A DNA stretch of 64,000 nucleotides from Lactuca virosa (taxonomy: Eukaryota; Streptophyta; Magnoliopsida; Asterales; Asteraceae), in the NCBI GenBank assembly GCA_928212115.1, contig CAKMRJ010005412.1:245855483-245919482 (forward strand), written 5' to 3'. This document shows, one piece after another, positions 21,342-32,509 of the stretch. The notes beneath the pieces are model-generated. The model was not told the DNA's origin, made no database searches, and saw only the letters and a list, made by a program, of their open reading frames with translations. The translations under genes and the position numbers were made by a program. Each line of letters begins with the position of its first letter. Position 1 is the stretch's first letter.

Positions 21342-22260
21342 CTAACTGGCGTGGTTGGGACTTCTCTGAAGCTCAACTCTTTTCCTTGTGACTCTAGATC
21401 CCTTCAAATATGGTAATATGTGTGGATCTGGAACTTGTTCAAGAAACTGGAAAGACTCCAGATTGTCCTCAGAAAAATTCTTCTGATTATTTAATTTCTT
21501 CCTCTTTCTGATCTTCGTTTTCCTTCCAGAGTTATCTTCTAAAGTTTCTTTTCTTTTCAGATTCGTATCAGAAACTTCCTCAACAGAAATCATCTCTTTT
21601 TCCTCCTCTTCTTTCAAAAAAATTCTTTTCAGTTTCTTTTCTGATTTGTCCTCAACAAGAATCAGATACTCCTCCTTCACCTCCCCAAGCTTATCTTCTG
21701 TCAGCTCCTCCAATATGTATGATAAATTCTTGTCTACAACTTTTTCTTGCACATAGACATTAGAAAACCCACAACAGACCGCAGATAAAGGACTTCTGGT
21801 ACCAAGATAATTTATAGAAATATTTTTAGATGAAAAATCATCATTATCAATTTTAAAGTTCACAACTTCCTCATCAAACTCCATTGTACTCATGCCATTA
21901 AAAACATTAATTTTCGTTTTTGTAGTTTTCATAAAAAGTCTTCCCAAAATAATAGAGTTTGTATCTGAAGTGTCCATGTTGCCCATGTCCAAAATATAAA
22001 AATCAGCGGGAAAAATCAAATTATCCACTTGGACAAGAACATCCTCTAGTACACCTTTTAGGTGTACTACTGAGTGGTCAGCCAAATGTATAATTGTCCT
22101 GGTCTTTTGTTAAATTCCCATTTTTTATTTTTCAAAAACAGAAAAGGGAATGAAATTGAATGATTCACCAAGGTCAAGCATGGCTTTTGGAAAAATTAAG
22201 GTTCCCCAATTTACAAGGAAATGAGAAAATTCTCGGATCCTTGCACTTTGGAGGTAAGCC
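21342..22260 (-). pseudogene. TE3 aspartic protease region
   Basis: The 21342-22085 segment encodes VVHLKGVLEDVLVQVDNLIF and ADFYILDMGN, then IILGRLFMKTTKTKINVFNG, the flap-side and C-terminal parts of an Athila protease. The active-site segment (LDLGESFNFIPFS) is just upstream near 22170 in the same orientation, separated by stops. A Lys/Glu-rich tail follows. Coding ends here and no reverse transcriptase follows, so this copy is gag-protease only. Confidence 0.78.
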
Positions 22261-22287
22261 CTTTTGCAGAATAGCAAAAATATTTTC

Positions 22288-24370
22288 TCACGCTTTTACA
22301 ATCTCATTAAATTTGAGTTTTTTATTTGAAATACATAAATTTTTAAGAAATTTATCATATCGATGAATATGTTTGATAACATCCAAAAGTGAGATATTTA
22401 CCTCAAGTTTGTGAAAATTTTCCATATTATCTTCATCATCTCTTTCGCGCTTCGTACTCTTCAATATGGATCGGAATGGAGGTAAGGGCTTATGTTCTTT
22501 CACATTTGGCTTCACTGGTGTAGGAGTTGATTTTTTTGTATCTTCTTCAGATTCTTCTTTCACCAAGACCTCTTCATACTCTTCCTCAACTTTTTCAATT
22601 TCTTCCACATCTCCTTCTTTTATCAGAGCTTCTTTAAATTCCACTTCAGCCTTGTTTTCTGGTTCAGGTGAGCTTGGGCCTCCATATATTTTCCTGCTTC
22701 TCAAGGAAATAGCGCTTACATTGTGCTTCAGATTGTTTTTTGTGTGCCCTGGTAACTTTCCTCGAGACTCTAGACGACCCATAGAAGTGGCAAGTTGAGA
22801 CACCTGTTGTTCCAGATTCTTGATACTAGCTCTGGTTTCTATCTGGAATGCTTGGGTGTTCATGGCAAGACTCTTAACTATATCTTCTAAGGCCACACTG
22901 GAGCTGTTGGGTTGTTGATTTGAAGTTTGATACTAGAAATTCGGATTCTGGAAATTAGGCTGAAAATGAGAATTCTACTGAAAGTTTGTCTCCTGAAAAA
23001 CCGGCGGTGGCTGAAACTACTGTCTTGGATGATAGTTTTTCTATCTCTTCTCCAGATTCTTCTTTCACCAAGACCTCTTCATACTCGTCCTCAACTTTTT
23101 CAGTTTCTTCCACATCTCCTTCTTCTATCAGAACTTTTTCAAATTCCTCTTCATCCTGGTTTTCTGGTTCAGATGAGCTTGGGCCTCCATATGTTTTCCT
23201 TCTTCTCAAGGAAATAACTCTTACATTGTGCTTCGGATTGTTTTCTTTGTGCCCTGGTAACTTTCCTCGAGACTCCAAACGACCCACAGAAGTGACAAGT
23301 TGAAACACCTGTTGTTCCAGATTCTTGATACTAGCTCTGGTTTCATTCTGGAATGCTTGGGTGCTCATGGAAAGACTCTTAACTATATCTTCCAAGGCCA
23401 CGCTGGAACTGTTGAATTGCTTTGAAGATTGAAACTAGAAATTAGGCTGAAAATGAGAATTCTGCTGAAAGTTTGTCTGCTGAAAACCCGGCGGTGGCTG
23501 AAACTGCTGTCTTTGATGATAATTGTTTTGATAAAAATTTGGAGGCTGATTATAAGTCCTATGTTGTTGGTATCCTCTGACAGCTTTGACTAGAGGAACA
23601 TCCTCTTGCAAAATCAGACACATATTAGTTGGGTGTTCCGTCTTCAAGCATAAACCACATGGTTTCTTCGCAGCTGCTTTTTCTTTAGTCAACATCAACA
23701 CTGCTTTTGTAGGCTCAGAAATCTGGGTTTCAAGGTGAGTATTGAAGATTACTTTTACTCCTCTTGCCTGATCCGGATACCATTTTTCTTCACTTTCAGA
23801 ATGCTTTGACTCTATCGCTAACTTCTGGATCAGCTCCCGGATTTCTATTGGTGTCATATCGCCTAGAGATCCTCTACTTGAAGCATTTATCTGGCGCCTC
23901 TCCATGGGTGTCAGACCTTCACAAAAATACTTACAGAGCTAGTAATCAATGGTTCCATGTTGGGGGCAACGAACCAACAACTTTTTGAATCTCTCACAGT
24001 AGGTATGTAGAGCTTCTCTTTTTCCTTGTTTGATCCTAATGATTTCTCTTCGAAGACTGGAAACTCGCATTTCTGGAAAAAATTCTCTCAAAACAGCTTC
24101 ACAAGCTTGGTCCAAGTGGTGATGGAACCAGATGGGAGTTCATATAACCATTCCATTGCTGAATCTTGAAGCAAAAAGGGGAATTCTGTTAGTTTTATCT
24201 GGTCTTCAGTGACAGCATGTGGCTTTATTCCAGAACAAACCACATGAAACTCCTTGAGAAATTTATGTGGGTCTTCGTTTTCCAATCCTCTAAAAGTGCG
24301 AAGAAGGTGAATCAACCCAAATTTGAGTTCGAATTTCTGGGATTCTGGAAACATAATGCGAAGGAACTGC
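22288..24370 (-). pseudogene. TE3 gag (Athila type)
   Basis: The N-terminal domain at 24088-24354 contains LLRTFRGLENEDPHKFLKEF and QDSAMEWLYELPSGSITTW, diagnostic of Athila/Tat gag. At 23435-23905 a zinc-binding remnant, CGLCLKTEHPTNMC, and a Gln/Pro/Asn-rich stretch (YNQPPNFYQNNYHQ) follow. The C-terminal part, LEDIVKSLAMNTQAFQIETR to GRLESRGKLPGH, occurs twice because of a 505-bp tandem duplication. Frameshifts separate all parts. Confidence 0.83.
22540..23530. repeat. 505-bp tandem duplication in TE3 gag
   Basis: Positions about 22540-23030 and 23045-23530 are direct copies at offset 505, checked at two separate anchors (22549/23054 and 22891/23396). The copies differ by scattered substitutions and small indels. 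Confidence 0.88.
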
Positions 24371-24756
24371 TGGTTGATCTCTTGGGTGGCCCACTATCTG
24401 ATAGTCTTTTCTGCTTCGTGTCCACTCATGGCAGATTCTTCAGTTTCGGATTCTAAAGAATATGTAGGTTCAAATTTGATGGAAGAGGGTGGGGAATATG
24501 TTTTATAAGGGCTCTTTTGAGGAGAAGATGGGGTACTTTCAGAAAAAACGGATCTAACTCATTCCATAAGGGAGTGCCTTGTGGTGTAGAGGCTTCTGGC
24601 GGTATGGAGGATAATGAACCAAAGAGACCAGCTGATTATTTCTTTCTTGTTGCTTCTTTCTTCAGTATCCTTGTTGTTCTTTTGAATTTTGGATAAAAAA
24701 CTAAAGGTGTACTAGAACAAAAAATTCTTGGCACAAAACTATCAGAAAACACCGTG

Positions 24757-24774
24757 TCCCCAGCAACGGCGCCA
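24757..24774 (-). other. TE3 primer-binding site (Asp-tRNA type)
   Basis: The minus strand reads TGGCGCCGTTGCTGGGGA, matching the Asp-tRNA primer site TGGCGCCGTTGCCGGGGA of Athila elements except at one base. It lies three bases from the LTR. Confidence 0.92.
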
Positions 24775-24777
24775 ATT

Positions 24778-25985
24778 TGTTAACACGATGTCGTGCGCAT
24801 AATAAACAAATAAAAATATCACTGCTGGTTGCACTAAAAATATAGCACAGGGAAGCAGGGTTGAATCCTCAAGGACACAGCCTAAAAGCCAGTGTCTTTT
24901 TGCATCAAGCACATTCTAGTTAAGAAACAGAAATATAAAAAGGGGTTTTTTAATTAAACTAAAAACTAAAAATACAGTGATATTAAAATTAAACAAAAAT
25001 CAATATCAAAAGCTATTTCAGTTCTGCTGTGACTTTCCTAATCATGGAACTGGCCCAAATCTGATTATTTGAGATGCGTTAAAAAACTAACAAGCTCTAT
25101 TATAATCTCTTTTACCTAAACTAGTTAATCAAAACAAGCTCTTTGAATTAACCCTAACTTTTTACTGTTCAATTAAACAAACTCTTAATTAAATCAAAAA
25201 AAGTGCATTAAGTTCTTTGTAAAATTCCCAGCAATATCCAATACTTCTCACAAGCTTGTAAGCGTAAAGATATGATTTCATTAGTTTATACCAGAGTTAA
25301 ATCCCAAAACGGAACCAATATGATACTTGTTACTTTTACTAGTCGACAAGAACAATTACAGATTCTATTAACTGATTAACTGGAATAATAAAACCCTATT
25401 TATGTGATCAGACTAATAAGAATTTAAAACCAAACGTTCATTAAGCTCAGAAATGAAAAATCTAGATAGAAACACAAAAAGAAAATCAGATCTGAAAACT
25501 AATCAATGAGAAGTACTTGTCTGTGCAGAACTGAAAACTAAAGTTTAGCCAGACATGGCCAAAAATGAAATTAAACTAGATAAAAGAGACATCAAACAAC
25601 TAATCTTACTAATGTAACTGAAGCTGATGATCCACAGTCTTCATATCTTCAGAAATCGTTGAAATCGGAGAAGAAACCCCTCCAAAATCATAGTTTTTTC
25701 TTCTGAAACTTCAAGAATCGACTAGGGTACCAATTCTTCCTACTGGAATGTCATTTGAGTTTTTTTATAAGCCCAGTAGGCTAAATAACAATACAGGCGA
25801 TCGCATGTAGCAAGGTTGCAAATGCATGTTTTTAAGAAAATGCGTCTCATGCCTTTTTAATGAAGTATGATGTTATTTTGGAACTTTTTGGAAAATTTGT
25901 GATCGCATGAAGGGTACTTGCGATAGCATGTTTTAAATTTTTTCTCCCAGATGAATTTTTGGCATGAAAAACTCGAAGAAAAGTC
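24778..25985 (-). repeat. TE3 5' LTR, part 1
   Basis: It begins TGTTAACACG beside the primer site and aligns with the left LTR. It is interrupted after aagtc (25981-25985) by TE5. The remainder is at 47753-48264, giving an original length of about 1.7 kb. Confidence 0.87.
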
Positions 25986-26276
25986 TGTAGTGGTGTTGAT
26001 TATGATGGCATGTGCGGAATTAGAAAGATCTAGTCAATCATCATGTAAAATCAAGAACACAAGGAGTAAATAAATCTTTGTGAGCTCATATTAGATCTAG
26101 AAAGAATATACAAATGGGTTTGTACAAAGTTTCTCTCTCTAGTCTAACACTCCAAATGGTTTCTTTTCATAATGGGAGTCACTCACTTCCTATTTATAGG
26201 AAAGACTCAACCCATTTACACATACAAGAGGGTAAGCCTAAAGCATTACATCCAAGAGTGGCTTTGCACCCTAACA
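25986..26276 (-). repeat. TE5 3' LTR
   Basis: It is 291 bp and differs from the 47457-47747 copy at 11 sites by eye (about 3.8%). The polypurine tract TTTGAGGGGGAGAA on the minus strand directly abuts it (26277-26290). Confidence 0.93.
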
Positions 26277-27194
26277 TTCTCCCCCTCAAAGTTAGGATTG
26301 GATGTCCCGGCTTCAGTCTCCAACGAGCTAGTGCGATCAAGACCAAACTCCCCCTCGAAGTAACACCGGTCTTCAAATCCGCAAATAAATATCCGACAAA
26401 CCTGCTTTGAATACCCATCATTCTCCCCCTTTTTATATTCAAAAAATGATTATAAAACCCATTAAGGGTGAGAAGCGCCCGAGGAATAAACTTCACAATA
26501 CTCCCCCTTGATGTGTACCAAAAATGAATCACCAAAAATCTTGCACGGAAAAACAATAACGAAAAAGCCACAAAAATTTCCAATTTATGAAAAATTTTGA
26601 CTCTTTGGGTGAAAGTTGCAAGATTTTTCAAAAACCGGGTAGAAATTGTCACTTTCTGAAACATGTAGGGACCCGTTGCGCCAAAACCTGCCTAATATGC
26701 GAAATTCTCCCCCATTTTCGAAACTGGGTAGAAAATGTAAATTCACACAAACTGCAGGGACCAGAAATTAATATTCTTCAATTTCTCAGAAAATTAGCCC
26801 AATTTCGAAGTTGGGTATCTGCTGCCAACTTTTCGAAACTGCAGGGGCTAAAGGAGAAATTCTGCCATTCTTCACAAATTTTTACTCCAATGTCGAAGTT
26901 AGACCACTTGTGTCATTTCGTCAAACGTGTAGGGACCAAAATTGAAACTTTTTGTTTTCTTCCCCAATTCACATTATATCAGGGACGAAGACGTGAACTA
27001 ACGAAACTTTCACAGTATCATTTCTAACGAAAAATTTACTCCTTCCCCTTCGTTAGATTCCAAGCAACCCTTCGTTAGATTCAAACATCACCCTTCGTTA
27101 GAAATCTATAACACCCTTCGTTAATTTTCTTCCCTATTTTCGTTAGTTTCATCCAATCACCAAAAACCAAATCGAGTTCAATTCCAAGCACATG
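26277..27194 (-). other. TE5 internal region, left part, repetitive and non-coding
   Basis: The part 26630-26960 contains degenerate units of roughly 80-100 bp marked by GTAGGGACC, GCAGGGACC or GCAGGGGC, and by TTCGAARYTGGGTA. Four copies of CCCTTCGTTA lie at about 27040-27125. No supported gene was seen on either strand. Confidence 0.7.
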
Positions 27195-29615
27195 TGTCAC
27201 ACCCCGAAACCGTGATGGCGGAAACGTTACGGGGCAGAGGACGTCATGTGTAGCATCACAAGCAATGAATAATAGCAATCATAGCAACTCAACCATTACA
27301 GTGAATACTAAAATAAAAATGTTTACATCAGTTTGAAACTTTGTCTGAAACTTGTTTGAATTACATCAAATAGCTTTGTAAAGTATAAACATAAAACTCT
27401 TATTGCTCCAACTCCTCAAAAATCCAGCAGGTACCTGTCTACTGATTTCCTGAGAATACAAGCAGTTTGAAAGAATATCAGCATAAAGCTGGTGAGTTCA
27501 TAAGCGGTAGTTTGTAATGAAAACTTGTTGATGAACTTGTGAAAGTGTTTGTATAGTTTCAAGAAAATCCGATATTCTCTTTAATGAAAATGTAGTGTTC
27601 TCAATTCTGTATGAAATAGTGAAAGTTTGTTACTGAAAACCGTAGTGATGTGCGAAAATAATACTTCATGTGACTAGCTAATGCTAATCATGAGGTATAA
27701 GTATTTCGTACGTGAAACCATTGTATGTTCAGTTTTGTTTGTAAACTCTGAAAGTCCTCCAGTTGTAGTGTGTATTAGTTCTATTTAGTATAAATAAAAC
27801 TATTGAAGAGTATCAGGTTGTAAAATAAAGATGATTTATACATAATGTGATTCGTATAACCATGCTTGATATGACTAGAGACCTTGCCAACGTTCTTCAG
27901 GCGTCGAGTTAAATGACATTCGTACACCATAGGCATGCCCGTCTAACTGTAGCTAGCAGTTCAGGTGTGGGATTGTCAGTCCCGAATAGATCTATTCACA
28001 AATCTCACGCTCTCCCTCCAGGAGACTCTGGTTATACTATGATAGGATTTATCCCTGTACACCTAAGGGTACAGTATTGAAGTAGCGCCTCACAGTATCG
28101 TACAACCTAGTTTACATGTAGTGTAGTAGCGTTCTATCATAGTGAAAATACGTATGTATACCGTATGTAGTGATAATTACAGTTATGAATACCATGATAA
28201 AGTAGTGATGTATACTGTAAACTGTTTCTGTCTTAGTGCATATGTTTAGTAGTGAAAGTTTCTGTACTTATTATGTTTAGAAAATCCCAAACTATACCGA
28301 TTATAGTTTGCATGTATAACATAGTGAATAGCGACTCCGGAAAACTATGCAATTTTAGTGAAAACGTCCCTTATGCTCAACACAGTACAAAAGGGTTAAA
28401 GTATGAGAATTGCATGAGTTTTGAAAACATTTATGTTTAGCTTGTATTCCCCCTGAAAACATTAAAAACATGGAAAATATAAGGGTATGAACTCACCTCG
28501 GGTAAGTGGTTTGATTGAAGGATCGATACGGAAAGCTGGGTGTTCAAGTGAAGCCTTGAACACGATTCGATCCTAATTAACACGCCATGACACATAAACG
28601 AGTCAAATGAAGGTATTTCACCACTATAAGTGATGGAAAACCACTCTAGAGACTTGGACATACTAGCATTAAGTGTTAGGACCTTGTAGGGTTGCATGAG
28701 GAGAGTGTATGGCCACCTTAAAGGTGTATATGGCCATGGGTGTGCGGCCCAATGGGTGTGCCGCCGTACACTCAAAATGAGAGGTGTTCTTGTGGTGTTT
28801 TTAAGGCCTACACTTGCATCCATGAAGTGTTCTTGGTCCAAACTTAGTTGTAGTACAAGTTTAGGGTCTTAGAAGTGCGTTTATGGTCCTAGAGTGAGTG
28901 TGTGGTCGTACACTTGGGTGTGCTGCTGCACACTTGGAGTGTGCTGCCATACAGGTGTGTGTGCGGCCGTACACAGGTGTGTGCGGTCGTACACCCCACA
29001 CAAAAATGTCCAAAAATGCCATTTCCAAGGTACAACAAGGCTAGGGGCATGTCTTTCTCGAATATGGAAGTCAAACTCTCACTTTGGAGGGTGTTTTAAG
29101 AGTGTGCGGCCACCCTAAGAGGGTATGCGGCCGCACTCACTTCCAAACACGAAGGTCATGTCGATTTTGCACCCATAAGGCTTAGATATGGTGGTCTTTC
29201 ATGGATTGCAAGTTAGAGAATGAAGTACTCACGTTCTTGAAGCTTTGGAAGGTTCAAAGTTGGAGAAACTTGAGAGAATAGAGTAGTGTGCTGCCAAGGA
29301 GTGAAAAGAATGAAGGGGAAAGGAGTCCACCCTTTATATAGGGGTGAGAGTGCTGCCCTAAAGTGAGTGTGCTGCCAAGGGAGTGGGTGTGCGGCCGCAC
29401 ACCCATGTGTACGGCCGTACACTCCTCCAAGAGGTGTGTATGACCCGATTTTCTCACTATGCTACACTCTGACTCATCCCTAAACTCAACCTTGGTCACA
29501 TAGAAGTTTAGAACACTTAAATGAACCCTTAAATAGCACCAGAAATCAACAAAACAAGTTGAATATTGATTGAATTGACAAAAGTGTACAAGATTGAAGT
29601 TTCCGGGTTGTCACA
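27195..29615 (-). repeat. TE6 3' LTR
   Basis: It is 2421 bp and about 97% identical by eye to the right copy. It contains a cluster of palindromes, including GTGTGCGGCCGCACAC at 29387-29402 and GTGTACGGCCGTACAC at 29407-29422, with variants from 28700 on. The polypurine tract on the minus strand (ACGGGGGGATGA) abuts it at 29616. Confidence 0.94.
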
Positions 29616-29667
29616 TCATCCCCCCGTTAGAGGGAATTTCGTACCGAAATTCAAGAATAAAGTATAA

Positions 29668-30495
29668 TCATGAACTTGGAAAGATATGGGGGTACTTCTG
29701 CTTCATTGAATCCTCGCGCTCCCAAGTGAATGCAGGTCCCCGCTTGGCATTCCAGCGGACCTTCACTATCGGGATGCGACTCTGTTTCGTACGTTTGACT
29801 TCCCGATCAATGATTTCGACAGGTTCTTCCACGAAATGTAGACTTTTGTGTAGCTCGATCTCGTCGAGAGGAATCACAAGTGTCTCGTCGGACAGACACT
29901 TCTTTAGGTTCGACACGTGGAAGACAGGATGGACGTTGCTGAGTTCTCGGGGTAACTGGAGTTTGTATGCTACATGACCGATTCTAGCAAGGATCTCAAA
30001 TGGCCCAATGTACCTTGGGTTTAGCTTTCCATGTTTTCCGAAACGTATCATGCCTTTCCATGATGAGACCTTCAAAAGGACGCGGTCACCAACTTGGAAT
30101 TCCAAGGGTTTTCGTCTTTTATCTGCGTAGCTCTTTTGTCTATCTCGTGAGGCGTTCAGCCGTTCCCGGATTTGTACGATCTTTTCAGTCGTCTCTCGGA
30201 TAGTTTCAGGACCAGTGAGAGTGCTATCGGGGACTTGACCCTTGGCTAGCTGCGTGTCACCCACTTCAGCCCAGCACAGAGGGGATCTGTACTTGCGGCC
30301 ATAGAGGGCTTCGAACGGCGCAGCCTTGATGCTGGTATGGTAGCTGTTGTTGTAGGAAAATTCGATCAAAGGAAGATGAGTGTCCCATGACGCGCCGAAG
30401 TCGATGACGCAGGCTCTCAACATATCTTCCAATGTCTGAATTGTTCTCTCACTCTGTCCATCAGTCAGCGGATGATAAGTCGTGCTCATATCCAA
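29668..30495 (-). pseudogene. TE6 integrase C-terminal half with chromodomain-like tail
   Basis: The 275-residue product starts within the catalytic core, with TDGQSERTIQTLEDML keeping the catalytic Glu. It continues through ALYGRKYRSPLCWAEVGD, the GPFEILARIGHVAYKLQLP linker and VFHVSNLKKCL. The tail IVKVRWNAKRGPAFTWERED resembles a chromodomain. It stops at 29668, 50 bp before the LTR, as expected for an intact 3' end. A stop at about 30520 separates it from the upstream part. Confidence 0.9.
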
Positions 30496-30963
30496 TTTAG
30501 TTCCAAGAGCCTTCTGTAGTGACTACCAGAATCTCGAGGTAAACCTGCTATCTCGGTTGGAGATAATGGATACAGGTACCCCATGAAGGCGAACTACCTC
30601 TTGAATGTAGATCCGTGTGAGTCTCTCCATCTTGAAGTTTTCTTGGATTGACAGGAAGTGAGCGGACTTCGTCAACCGATCGATAATTACCCAGATGGCA
30701 TCGTGCCCACTCGGAGATCTGGGTAATTTGGTGATAAAATCCATAGTGATCATTTCCCACTTCCACTCAAGTATTTTCGTCTGCTGAAGTAAACCTGAGG
30801 GATTTTGATATTCTACTTTCACCATGGCACAAGTCAAACACTTTCCCACGAAGGTAGCAATTTCTACTTTCATGTTCGGCCACCAATAGAGTCGTTTGAG
30901 ATCCAGATACATTTTATCTGACCCTGGGTGAACGGAGTATCTCGTCTTGTGAGCTTCGTTCAT
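30496..30963 (-). pseudogene. TE6 integrase N-terminal half
   Basis: The zinc-binding region shows EAHKTRYSVHPG and CLTCAMVKVEY, and the first catalytic Asp is in ITMDFITKLPRSPSGHD. The second catalytic position reads ISNRDSRFTSRFW where the family has SDRD, so Asp is replaced by Asn. A stop after TSRFW splits it from the C-terminal half. Confidence 0.9.
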
Positions 30964-31743
30964 GACAACTACTCGGTAACCGCCATACTTCGGGGTCTAG
31001 ATACGGTCCATGAAATAGTAAACTCCGTCACCCTTGACCTCTAAGTTCTTATCCATTCCCCTCAAGGCTTCATCCAAGATGTTTTCTGGTTTGAAGGCTT
31101 CCAGCTGAGCCTCTCTGATCTACGCGGACAGATGGGAATGGATGGTCATTGTTAGTGCCTTCACCTTACGCCATGAATACTTCTTTCGGCTGAGGGCATC
31201 TGTTACCACATTGGCCTTGCCGGGATGGTAACAAATTTCGCACTCGTAGTCAGTGAGTAGCTCTACCCATCGTCGCTGTCTCATGTTTAACTCCTTCTGA
31301 TCAAAGATATGCTGCAAGCTCTTATGGTCGGTGAAGATAGTGCACTTGGTTCCGTAGAGATAATGTCTCCAGATCTTTAACGCAAAGACCACTGCTCCCA
31401 ACTCTAAATCGTGAGTTGTGTAATTGGCTTCGTGTGTTTTCAACTGCCTCGAGGCATAGGCGATGACCTTTCCTCGCTGCATGAGCACACAGCCTAGGCC
31501 CTGATTGGATGCGTCACAATAGACCACGAAGTCTTCCGTCCCTTCTGGCAGGGACAAGATAGGTGCGCTGCATAGGGCCTGCTTCAATGTTTGAAACGCA
31601 GTGTCTTGCTCGACTCCCCAACTAAAGGTTACACCTTTTTGTGTCATGGTAGTTAAGGGCTTAGCGATTCTGGAGAAATTCTGGATAAACCTGCGATAAT
31701 AGCCCGCGAGACCCAAGAATTGTCGGATTTCTATGGGTGTCTT
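30964..31743 (-). pseudogene. TE6 RNase H
   Basis: The frame resumes right of TE7 with RQFLGLAGYYRRFIQNFSRI. RNase H motifs VVYCDASNQGLGCVLMQ and FTDHKSLQHIFDQ and the conserved CYHPGKANVVTDALSR follow. A stop near 31120 interrupts the linker to integrase. The 31744 boundary is the TE7 insertion point. Confidence 0.9.
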
Positions 31744-32495
31744 TGTTGGATTAATGTCTAAATCCATAACTATATTTGGTATGTACTTGACCCGACCCGG
31801 CATGGTCCATTTGGGTTGCATGGCATCGGGACAATTGGATAGACAAGATGAGGAAAAAAAAGGATACTAGTGATTTATATTAATATATTATAAGTTCTAA
31901 TATATTAATATATAATCATATTATTTAATTAGTATTGATCAAGAATTAATTTATAATTAATTAAGTGATTAAAAGGAACTAATTAAATATGGACTCTTAG
32001 ATATATATGTGTGATGGGCCAAGTTCATTTAGGTTGGGCTAAGCTTTCATGGATAGTCCATGGAGTGTTGAACCCATGGATCATATGAAATGAAGGGTCA
32101 TGGGTTTAACCCTAATCTCCACACTATATAAAGATGTCCTTGGTTGGTGAAATTGGCACTAGTGTGTGTACACAAAAAGGGCAAGGCCGATTTCACTAGA
32201 GAGAACCAAAGTATCCTTATTCTCAAGGTTATTCCAAGTGTTCATGGTGTTGTGTGAACCATTTGAGGTGTCACACTTGGGGCACTAGGCACTCAAGCTT
32301 CATGAAGACAAGTTACATAAAAAAAAAGGTATGTATTCTATCTATTTTATTACCCAAGTATATGATATTTGTATGCTAGTATAGGGTAATATCTTGGAAA
32401 CTTCATATTTGCATGTATAATAGAGAAAACATAGATCCAAGGTATTTAGGGTTGTATGTGCACCATAGGATGTTGTAGTATACTAAAACCCAACA
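31744..32495 (+). repeat. TE7 5' LTR
   Basis: It contains ACCCGACCCGGCATGGTCC near its start and CACTATATAAAGATG, a good TATA box, at about 32122. The LTR ends CCAACA one base before the primer site. Confidence 0.95.
32118..32140 (+). promoter_or_regulatory. TATA box in the TE7 LTR
   Basis: CACACTATATAAAGATGTCC matches a plant TATA consensus and lies in the middle of the LTR. The same box recurs at about 38940 in the right LTR and at about 63500 in the TE10 LTR (CACTATATAAAGGAGC). This conservation across subfamilies supports promoter function. Confidence 0.65.
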
Positions 32496-32496
32496 G

Positions 32497-32509
32497 TGGT
32501 ATCAGAGCC
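32497..32509 (+). other. TE7 primer-binding site (initiator Met-tRNA)
   Basis: TGGTATCAGAGCC, one base after the LTR, is a perfect plant initiator-tRNA site. Confidence 0.93.

Noticed and set aside
26114..26410. 98-codon frame, with a related one at 47591-47827
   Set aside because: Both start inside the two TE5 LTR copies at the same place; this is LTR sequence read by chance.
28889..29118. Cys/Thr/His-rich short frames in the TE6 LTR, repeated at 44035-44264
   Set aside because: They translate the GTGTGCGGCC palindrome cluster and appear in both LTRs; no evidence of protein selection.
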